Source: an uncultured Prevotellaceae bacterium
GTDB taxonomy: Bacteria > Bacteroidota > Bacteroidia > Bacteroidales > Bacteroidaceae
Reading direction: 5' to 3'
NCBI GenBank assembly: GCA_902776545.1
Contig: CACYQO010000015.1
Coordinates: 25,019-89,018 of the forward strand
Length of the DNA: 64,000 nucleotides
The translations under genes and the position numbers were made by a program. Below the pieces are notes generated by a model. It was not told the origin of the DNA, ran no database searches, and saw nothing but the letters and a program-made list of their open reading frames with translations. This document shows, in pieces, positions 43,250 through 49,782 of this stretch; the first letter of the stretch is position 1; every line of letters starts with the position of its first letter.

Positions 43250-43504
43250 AATTGTTAAACATTGTTGTTGTAATATTCTCAACTTCAGCAATGCTGCATT
43301 AACCTTGGGTAAAAAAGGAAGCGCAGTCAACTGCTATACGTCTTCCATGTTCAGCCCGACCCAAATCTCCTATGGGTGGAGCCTACGCTTATGCTCACGC
43401 TCCAATAAAGATTTATCTTTACTCTTTTTACTCATTTTACGAGGTGTTGATTCGGAAGACGATTTGAGCCAATATGTATGTACTCTCTTTCGAGAAATAC
43501 GCGC

Positions 43505-43512
43505 CAAATTTA
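43505..43512 (-). promoter_or_regulatory. Candidate -7 box of the long island operon
   Basis: The minus strand reads TAAATTTG, matching TAnnTTTG, about 255 bases before the first clear gene (43249). The -33 element is not evident, so this is tentative. Confidence 0.4.
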
Positions 43513-43903
43513 CAAAAAATCTTGGAAATGAGAAAAAGAAAAGTAAAAAAAGTAGTAAAACAGGTGAATTTTTACCGATTTCAACACAAAAAGTGGCAAA
43601 AAATGGCGAAAAAATCCATTTTCTTCATTTTTGTCCGATAAATATCTACTTGTTTTATTTAAGATGTTGAATATATAGGAAAATGATATTGTTTACACAA
43701 AATTACCATATTGCTGATATAGCGGATTGCTATCTATAGTTTGCAAAATTGGGGGACACCACAGTAAGAGACGCCTAATATACCCCTATAGAAAGCATCT
43801 CCAATAGCGTGACTTGGCATCTTTATGCCCCTTAGTTGGCGGGTTGGGGAAAAGAAGAATGCAAATTTAATTGTATTCTCTTCGCTAAATCGAAAATTTG
43901 CAC

Positions 43904-43911
43904 TATCTTTG
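43904..43911 (+). promoter_or_regulatory. -7 box upstream of menB
   Basis: TATCTTTG lies 26 bases before the ATG at 43938. It gives menB its own promoter, needed because the pathway genes are split from menD by the island. Confidence 0.55.
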
Positions 43912-43937
43912 CAACATTATTACTAAAGATGACTGAT

Positions 43938-44795
43938 ATGGAAACAAGAGTTTGGAAGACTGTCCGTGAGTTTAAGGAGATCCTGTTTGAGGAGTATAAC
44001 GGCATCGCGAAGATCACGATCAACCGTCCGCAGTATCGTAATGCCTTCACGCCAAAGACGACGTGGGAGCTGAGCCAGGCCTTCGCCATGTGCCGTGAGA
44101 TGCAGGATGTGAGCGTGGTGTTGTTGACGGGTGCGATGAGTGAGGTGCCTGAGGGCAAGACGCTGCGAGACGTGAAGCATGCGTTCTGCTCGGGTGGCGA
44201 CATGCATGTGAAAGGTCGTGGCGGCTATGTGGATGACGAGGGCGTGCCCCGTCTGAGTGTGCTCGACGTGCAGATGCAGATACGACGTTTGCCGAAGCCG
44301 GTGATTGCGATGGTGAACGGCTATGCGATTGGTGGCGGACATGTGTTGCATCTGGTCTGCGACCTGACGATCGCCTCGGAGAATGCCATCTTCGGACAGA
44401 CGGGACCGAAGGTGGGATCGTTTGATGCGGGATTCGGCAGCAGCTATCTGGCACGTATCGTCGGACAGAAGAAGGCGCGAGAGATCTGGTTCCTCTGTAG
44501 GCAGTACACGGCGCATGAGGCTGAGGCGATGGGAATGGTGAATAAGGTCGTGCCCATTGAACAGTTAGAGGATGAGTGCGTGGCGTGGGCCGAGGAGATG
44601 ATGGAGCGTTCACCATTGGCACTGAGGATGATCAAGGCCGGACTGAACGCGGAGTTGGACGGTCAGGCGGGTATTCAGGAATTGGCTGGCGATGCGACGA
44701 TGTTGTATTATTTCCTCGACGAGGCGCAGGAGGGTGGCAAGGCCTTCCTTGAGAAGCGGAAGCCGGACTTTAAGAAATATCCGAAACTGCCATGA
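43938..44795 (+). CDS. menB: 1,4-dihydroxy-2-naphthoyl-CoA synthase
   Basis: Closes the naphthalene ring in menaquinone synthesis. Crotonase fold with the oxyanion segment [27 protein letters not shown] and [21 protein letters not shown], which carries the conserved catalytic-site Asp/Tyr region of MenB. I chose the ATG at 43938 ([12 protein letters not shown]) because family members begin this way; an ATG at 43929 is also possible, and the frame further upstream crosses the promoter. The stop overlaps menC by 4 bp. Confidence 0.96.
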   Translation: METRVWKTVREFKEILFEEYNGIAKITINRPQYRNAFTPKTTWELSQAFAMCREMQDVSVVLLTGAMSEVPEGKTLRDVKHAFCSGGDMHVKGRGGYVDDEGVPRLSVLDVQMQIRRLPKPVIAMVNGYAIGGGHVLHLVCDLTIASENAIFGQTGPKVGSFDAGFGSSYLARIVGQKKAREIWFLCRQYTAHEAEAMGMVNKVVPIEQLEDECVAWAEEMMERSPLALRMIKAGLNAELDGQAGIQELAGDATMLYYFLDEAQEGGKAFLEKRKPDFKKYPKLP

Positions 44796-45898
44796 CCTAC
44801 GAAATAGAAGAAAAGACGCTGCATTTTAAGCAGCCGGCAGGGACGTCGAGGGGCGTGTATACGACCAGGAAGATATGGCTGGTTCGTCTGTCGGATGGCG
44901 AGAGAGAGGGAGTGGGGGAGTGTGCTCCATTGCCGGATCTGAGCTGTGATGCGATGGATGATGAAGAGTATGGTAAGATATTAAATAAGGTGTGTGAGGA
45001 GTTCTGCCAGAGGCAGGTATCACAGAGGGGACAGTCCCTGATGTGCTCCGCGAACTCCGCACACGAGGGACAGTCCCCCTGTGATTTGTTCGAGGCTCTG
45101 CGGCCATATCCCTCGATGCTGTTTGGATTGGAGACTGCGTGGCTGAATATGACGAATGGCGATAGGCTGTTCGATACGGCGTTCAGTCGCGGCGAGGTGG
45201 GGATTCCCATCAACGGACTGGTGTGGATGGGCAGCTATGAGGAGATGCTGAAGCGCATGGAGGAGAAACTGGAGAAGGGCTTCCGTTGCGTGAAACTGAA
45301 GATCGGTGCCATCGACTTCGACCAGGAACTGGATCTGGTGAAGCGCATTCGTGAACGGTTCTCGCATCATGAGGTGGAACTGAGACTCGACGCCAACGGG
45401 GCCTTTAAGTACGAGGAGGCGCTGTATAAGTTGGAACTGCTGTCGCAGTACGCTATACACAGCATCGAACAGCCTATCAAGGCCGGGCAGTGGGCCTATA
45501 TGGCGGAGCTCTGTCGGGAGTCACCCCTGCCCATCGCCCTCGACGAAGAACTGATCGGTGTGAACGACCCTGAGATGAAACGGCACATGCTGAACATCAT
45601 CAAACCAAGATATATCATCCTGAAGCCGTCGTTGCATGGGGGTATGATAGGTTGCAGGGAGTGGATCGAGACGGCCAGGGATATGGGCATCGGCTCGTGG
45701 ATCACGTCGGCATTGGAGAGTAACATTGGTCTGAATGCCATTGCGCAGTTCGCTTCGGATGTGTATGGCGACCATATCACGATGCCGCAGGGCCTTGGGA
45801 CAGGACAGCTGTTTACGGATAATATCGATATGGGGTTGGAGATTCGTGGGGACATGCTTTTTATAGACAGAAGAACTTTTTTAGACAGAAGAACATAA
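44792..45898 (+). CDS. menC: o-Succinylbenzoate synthase
   Basis: An enolase-superfamily dehydratase. The KLKIG motif holds the first catalytic Lys ([11 protein letters not shown]), LRLDANGAF and the E/D residues of IEQPI and DEELIGV bind Mg, and KPSLHGG carries the second Lys. It is 368 residues long, with two oddities. Residues about 77-97 are an in-frame 63-base palindromic insert (45021-45083) also found in menE. The last dozen residues ([12 protein letters not shown]) are translated from the left arm of an inverted repeat. Both lie at surface-type positions. It overlaps menB by 4 bp. Confidence 0.94.
   Translation: MTYEIEEKTLHFKQPAGTSRGVYTTRKIWLVRLSDGEREGVGECAPLPDLSCDAMDDEEYGKILNKVCEEFCQRQVSQRGQSLMCSANSAHEGQSPCDLFEALRPYPSMLFGLETAWLNMTNGDRLFDTAFSRGEVGIPINGLVWMGSYEEMLKRMEEKLEKGFRCVKLKIGAIDFDQELDLVKRIRERFSHHEVELRLDANGAFKYEEALYKLELLSQYAIHSIEQPIKAGQWAYMAELCRESPLPIALDEELIGVNDPEMKRHMLNIIKPRYIILKPSLHGGMIGCREWIETARDMGIGSWITSALESNIGLNAIAQFASDVYGDHITMPQGLGTGQLFTDNIDMGLEIRGDMLFIDRRTFLDRRT
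45021..45083. repeat. 63-bp palindromic element inserted in menC
   Basis: cacagaggggacagtccc... and ...gggacagtccccctgtg form the arms around a ctccgcg-rich loop. It is 62 of 63 bases identical to 46661-46723 in menE, length 21 codons, and is read in the same frame in both genes ([10 protein letters not shown][NS]SAHEGQSPC). Confidence 0.92.
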
Positions 45899-45957
45899 GA
45901 ACATAAAGGCTTCGCCAGAAGGAGGATAATAAAATATGTTCTTATGTCTAAAAAAAT
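45880..45957. repeat. Intergenic inverted repeat overlapping the menC 3' end
   Basis: The left arm (45880-45906, gaacataagaacataa) and right arm (45933-45957, atgttcttatgtctaaaa) are complementary. The unit is the same as in the element at 11648-11726. The menC stop lies inside the left arm. Confidence 0.8.
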
Positions 45958-47046
45958 ATGTATCTTATGTCTTTAGAGGAGTTTTTGGATGAATGGAATA
46001 GCGACAGTCCGTATGTCGAGGTGAAGACGAGCGGGAGTACTGGGGAGCCGAAGCGGATGCTGGTGGAGAAACAGCGGATGAGGGCCTCGGCACGGATCAC
46101 GTGTGACTTCCTTGGACTGAAGGCAGGAGATAGGGCATTGTTATGTATGTCGCTCGACTATATCGCTGGTAAGATGATGGTGGTCAGGGCGATAGAGAGG
46201 AATTTGAGATTGATCGTTGTCGAGCCGAGCGGGCATCCGTTGGCGGCACAGATGTGTCGAGAGTGGGATTTGCGCTCGTTCAGACCCCTCCTGGCCTCCC
46301 CTAACTTAGGGGAGGAACTGGCGGCGATGGTGCCGATGCAGGTGTATAACTCGCTGCAGGTGCCGGAGGAACGGGAACGGCTGAAGCAGATCAAGCATCT
46401 GATCATTGGCGGTGGGGCGATCGACGAGGCGATGGCTGAGGAACTGAAGACATTTCCGAATAACGTGTGGAGCACGTATGGGATGACGGAGACACTCTCG
46501 CATATTGCATTGAGACGGTTGTCGGGGCCTGAGGCATCGGAGTGGTACACGCCGTTCCCGTCGGTCAGTGTCGGTCTGAATGAGGAGGGGTGTCTGGTGA
46601 TTGATGCGCCGGAGGTGTGTAAAGAGAGGCTGGTGACGAATGATATCGCTGAGTTGGCGACACAGAGGGGACAGTCCCTGATGTGCTCCGCGAGCTCCGC
46701 ACACGAGGGACAGTCCCCCTGTGTCGCCAATGTCCCTTTCAGAATTTTGGGGAGGAAGGATAATGTGATCTGCTCTGGAGGGATTAAGATCCAGGCGGAG
46801 GAGGTGGAACGGATGCTGAAAGCTCACTTGCGCGTACCTTATTTAATAAGTAAAAGACCGGATAAGAAGTTTGGCGAGGCAGTCGTGTTGCTGACGGAGG
46901 GTGATGTGGAAGAGGCAAAGACGGTCTGTGAGGCGGTATTGCCTAAGTATCAGCGTCCTAAAGCGTATGTTCACGTCAGCGAGATTCCCATGACAGAAAC
47001 AAAAAAGCCTGCCCGAAGGCAGGCTGAGGTTTTGGCCAGAGGTTGA
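45958..47046 (+). CDS. menE: o-Succinylbenzoate--CoA ligase
   Basis: An AMP-forming ligase, short at 362 residues but typical for Bacteroidales MenE. The phosphate loop is TSGSTGEPK, the adenylate site WSTYGMTETLSHIA, the hinge GRKDNVICSGGIKIQ, and the catalytic Lys in ETKKPAR near the end. Two palindromic elements are read in frame: FRPLLASPNLGEEL (46278-46315) and the 21-residue [10 protein letters not shown].. insert (46661-46723). The start is the ATG at 45958; an ATG at 45967 is possible. It is last in the menB-menC-menE unit. Confidence 0.93.
   Translation: MYLMSLEEFLDEWNSDSPYVEVKTSGSTGEPKRMLVEKQRMRASARITCDFLGLKAGDRALLCMSLDYIAGKMMVVRAIERNLRLIVVEPSGHPLAAQMCREWDLRSFRPLLASPNLGEELAAMVPMQVYNSLQVPEERERLKQIKHLIIGGGAIDEAMAEELKTFPNNVWSTYGMTETLSHIALRRLSGPEASEWYTPFPSVSVGLNEEGCLVIDAPEVCKERLVTNDIAELATQRGQSLMCSASSAHEGQSPCVANVPFRILGRKDNVICSGGIKIQAEEVERMLKAHLRVPYLISKRPDKKFGEAVVLLTEGDVEEAKTVCEAVLPKYQRPKAYVHVSEIPMTETKKPARRQAEVLARG
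46278..46315. repeat. Palindromic element copy inside menE
   Basis: gttcagacccctcctgg then cctcccctaacttaggggagg: an inverted-orientation copy of the family seen twice in menD. Confidence 0.8.
46661..46723. repeat. 63-bp palindromic element inserted in menE
   Basis: Second copy of the menC element. The arms extend outward here, with ggcgacacag mirrored by ctgtgtcgcc (46655-46729), so this copy is flanked by a short extra inverted repeat. Confidence 0.92.
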
Positions 47047-47086
47047 TCAGACCCCCTCTGACTCCCCCTAACTCAGGGGGAGAAAC
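47046..47086. repeat. Palindromic element copy between menE and the esterase
   Basis: atcagaccccctctgac then tccccctaactcagggggaga follows the family pattern. It occupies almost the entire gap between the two convergent genes and may act as a bidirectional terminator. Confidence 0.8.
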
Positions 47087-47088
47087 AG

Positions 47089-48345
47089 TTACCACCAGCC
47101 GATCCAGTAGTTGAGATCGATGTCTTTGTAAGGCTCTGGGGCGATGCGGACGGAAGTGTTCTGATTGTCTTTGCCGAGGAGGAAGCGGTCGATGTAGGCC
47201 TCTACCTCAGGGAACTGCACCTCGGGCAACTGACAGTGGCCGTGGTTGGCGACGATGGAATAGCCCACACGGTCGGCAATGCCGAACTGCTCCCACACCT
47301 TCATGGCACCATTCATCGAGACGTAAGCTGAGGGATCTGCCAGCCATACGTAGTCAGGATTACCCAACATCAGCAGGGCACGCGGACAGACCATCGCTGC
47401 CAGTTCGTGGTGGTCATGAGGCAGATAGGCCACGTTCTCCTCACCATAGTTCTCACGCAGACTCTCCATAAACCAATTGTAGTCCGTCTTGTCGAGATTC
47501 TCCACAGGCTCGGCATCCGGTTGGATGTTCAGCCAACGGGAATAGCGCCAGGCGGCAGCACCACCGCCACCAGGCTCCTGGGCGATAGTGAGGGCGACAC
47601 GTTCGTCGAAGGCTCCGCAGAAAAGGGCCATCTTGCCGGCATAGCTACAGCCTGTCACACCGATATGTTTTGTGTCGATCTTCGTCACCTCAGGTCCTAA
47701 CTGCTGCAGTCCGTCGATCAGGCGGCTCAGTCCCCATGCCCACTCGCTGTAGGCACCGTTGTCTTTCAGATCCGGATAGAGACGGTCGAAGTCGTAGTTG
47801 CCACGTCCGGCAGGCTTACGTCCGAAACGGGCCCCAAACTGGCTATAGTTGTTCACCTGTGCTTCCTTGTAAATCATCGTGGCGATGGGGCGCTGGTCGA
47901 AGATGCTCTTCGGCAAGGCGATGCCGCTGGTGCCGATCATCAGGGGGTAAGGTGCCTCACCTATGGAGGGATAGTTGATGAGGGCACTGAGTTCGAGCGA
48001 TTGGTCACCGATGGTGACGGTCACCTTCAGCGTGTCGCCGTCCATGCGTGCCTTGACGGCAGAGGGGTCTACGACAGGCTTCGTGCCGATCTCGTAGTGC
48101 TGGATCTCCTTGGCAATCTCACCACGGCGCAGGCTCCAGTCCTTAAAATCGGTGATACGTCCGCTGCGGTCAGACCACATCAGGGGATCTGGCAGGGCTT
48201 CGCACTTCGTGCCTTGTTCCTTAGTGGGCAGCACGGGGTTGGCGTTGATACCGGTGTTCTCCGTCTCGTAGACGAGTGGCAGCTGCTGTGCCTGGGTGCA
48301 GACGCTTGTCAACAGCACTGCCGTCAGCATGAATAGTTTCTTCAT
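47089..48345 (-). CDS. CE15-like glucuronoyl esterase (secreted alpha/beta hydrolase)
   Basis: 418 residues with a signal peptide (MKKLFMLTAVLLTSVCTQA-Q). The alpha/beta-hydrolase nucleophile elbow GCSYAGKMALFCGAFDERV and the following QEPGGGGAAAWR match carbohydrate esterase family 15. A C-terminal VANHGHCQLPE supplies the catalytic His. CE15 enzymes cleave ester bonds between glucuronoxylan and lignin, fitting a plant-polysaccharide user. It is periplasmic or exported. The gene stands alone, on the minus strand after aroB. Confidence 0.86.
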   Translation of the reverse strand: MKKLFMLTAVLLTSVCTQAQQLPLVYETENTGINANPVLPTKEQGTKCEALPDPLMWSDRSGRITDFKDWSLRRGEIAKEIQHYEIGTKPVVDPSAVKARMDGDTLKVTVTIGDQSLELSALINYPSIGEAPYPLMIGTSGIALPKSIFDQRPIATMIYKEAQVNNYSQFGARFGRKPAGRGNYDFDRLYPDLKDNGAYSEWAWGLSRLIDGLQQLGPEVTKIDTKHIGVTGCSYAGKMALFCGAFDERVALTIAQEPGGGGAAAWRYSRWLNIQPDAEPVENLDKTDYNWFMESLRENYGEENVAYLPHDHHELAAMVCPRALLMLGNPDYVWLADPSAYVSMNGAMKVWEQFGIADRVGYSIVANHGHCQLPEVQFPEVEAYIDRFLLGKDNQNTSVRIAPEPYKDIDLNYWIGWW

Positions 48346-48387
48346 ATCCTTTATGTTTAATGTTCAATGTTCAATCTTCAATGTCTT

Positions 48388-48425
48388 TTAAAAGAGATAG
48401 GACTACCCTCGCGAGCCGTCCTATC
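48388..48425 (-). terminator. Intrinsic terminator after aroB
   Basis: On the minus strand gataggac and gtcctatc form a stem around a cgcgag-containing loop (48396-48425), followed by tcttttaaaag. It sits about 55 bases after the aroB stop and before the esterase gene. Confidence 0.6.
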
Positions 48426-48478
48426 TGCGATTAGCTAGTAATATGATTAGGTCTATTAAGCTGATTGGTTTTATGCAG

Positions 48479-49633
48479 TCAGCACTCGCGGTAGAAGTCG
48501 AGTGCCTCATATATATCTTCCTTCGTGGCGGTCTGGTTGATACGGATGTCTCCGATGCCGCCTAAGAGGGTGAAGTTAATCGTGCCGGCCACGTTCTTCT
48601 TGTCGTGGGTCATGAGTTCCAGCAGGGTGGGATAGTCGTCGCAGGTGATGGCCATCTTGCCGTAGTGCTCCTTGATGAAGCTGACCGTCTGGTGCATCTT
48701 GTCTGAGGGGAAACCCGTCTTGACGGTGCTGAGGTAGAGCTCGCTGATGAGGCCGTAGGCAACGGCATAGCCGTGCAAAAGGGGTGGAAGGTGGAGGGTG
48801 GATGGCGGAAGGTGGAGGGTGGAGGGTGGAAGGAGACTCCGTTGTAGGGAGAAGCTTTCGAAGGCGTGGCCTACGGTATGTCCGAGGTTCAGGGCCTTGC
48901 GGATGCCTTGCTCCAGGGGGTCTTCGGTGACGATGCGCTGCTTCACAGCGACGCTGTCGGCCAACATTCTTTTGAGTCTTGAAGTCTGAAGCTTGAATTT
49001 TGTGATTTGTTCTGCCTTAGTGAAATCATAAAGCTCAAAGTTCAAAGTTCCAAGTTCAAAGTTAATCAGCTCTGCCCACATCTTTTCGTTGGAGATCAGT
49101 CCGTGCTTCAGCATCTCGGCATAGCCGGAACAGATGTTTTCGGCATCGAGCGTCTTCAGGAACGTGGTGTCGAGGATGACGGTGCTGGCATTGCTGAACA
49201 CACCGATCTCGTTTTTCAGTCCCCGGAAGTTGATACCCGTCTTGCCGCCCACGCTGGCATCGACCATCGAGAGCAGGGTGGTGGGGATGTTGATATAGTT
49301 GATGCCCCGCTTAAAGGTGGAGGCAGCGAAGCCTCCCAGGTCGGTCACCATCCCGCCACCTATATTTATTAATAAGGAGTGACGTGTGGCACCGCCCTCA
49401 CCCAGAGCTTCCCAGACGTGTGACAGGGAGTCGAGTGTCTTGTGGCTATCGGTGGCTCCGATGACAATGATCCGGGCACCACGGACACAGTTCAAACCGC
49501 TGACGATAGGCAGGCAGCAGCGCTCCGTCGTCTCATCGACAAGGATAAAAGTGCGGTCGTGCTCACATTCAGCGATGGCTGTAGCGAGAGCCTCTGTCAG
49601 ATTTTCGGAAATAACGACCTTTTGCGGATTCAT
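48479..49633 (-). CDS. aroB: 3-Dehydroquinate synthase
   Basis: Second step of the shikimate pathway, making 3-dehydroquinate from DAHP with NAD. Motifs: GGGMVTDLGGFAASTFKRG (NAD and metal region), PTTLLSMVDASVGGKTGINF, the metal-binding Glu in YAEMLKHGL and His in LNLGHTVGHAFE. At 384 residues it is longer than usual because of two in-frame repeat inserts. One is near residues 191-221 (NFELGTLNFELYDFTK, bases 48972-49064); the other is near 267-285 (LPPSTLHLPPSTLHLPP, bases 48780-48835). Catalytic residues are intact. A promoter is at 49673-49702. Confidence 0.95.
   Translation of the reverse strand: MNPQKVVISENLTEALATAIAECEHDRTFILVDETTERCCLPIVSGLNCVRGARIIVIGATDSHKTLDSLSHVWEALGEGGATRHSLLINIGGGMVTDLGGFAASTFKRGINYINIPTTLLSMVDASVGGKTGINFRGLKNEIGVFSNASTVILDTTFLKTLDAENICSGYAEMLKHGLISNEKMWAELINFELGTLNFELYDFTKAEQITKFKLQTSRLKRMLADSVAVKQRIVTEDPLEQGIRKALNLGHTVGHAFESFSLQRSLLPPSTLHLPPSTLHLPPLLHGYAVAYGLISELYLSTVKTGFPSDKMHQTVSFIKEHYGKMAITCDDYPTLLELMTHDKKNVAGTINFTLLGGIGDIRINQTATKEDIYEALDFYREC
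48780..49064. repeat. Two simple-repeat insertions inside aroB
   Basis: 48780-48835 is made of ggtggagggtgga units. 48972-49064 carries cttgaa/ttcaaag units in opposing orientation at its two ends. Both are translated in frame into low-complexity loops. Confidence 0.78.
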
Positions 49634-49672
49634 CTTTTGTTGCTGGGGGTACTCAGTTTATTTTTGATGCTG

Positions 49673-49702
49673 CAAAGGTAAGCATTTTTTTCATAATGAC
49701 AA
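49673..49702 (-). promoter_or_regulatory. Promoter of aroB
   Basis: Minus-strand TTG (49702-49700) and TACCTTTG (49680-49673) are 19 bases apart, 40 bases upstream of the aroB ATG. Confidence 0.65.
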
Positions 49703-49782
49703 GAATAAATGTGATTTTTTTTACTTTCCGTTAAACTTTTCCCCGTTTCATGCGTCAAAGAAGCATAAAATCAGAACTATCA

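Larger units (their letters stand above)
43250..43928. other. Intergenic region right of the island with a possible leader ORF
   Basis: The divergent region between the operon's first gene and menB. On the minus strand a 21-codon frame (43435-43370, MSKKSKDKSLLEREHKRRLH) is followed in another frame by a protein-like stretch (PPIGDLGRAEHGRRIAVD) to 43299, as if frameshifted. CAAATTTA at 43505-43512 is a minus-strand TAnnTTTG box. No other gene is seen. Confidence 0.45.
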
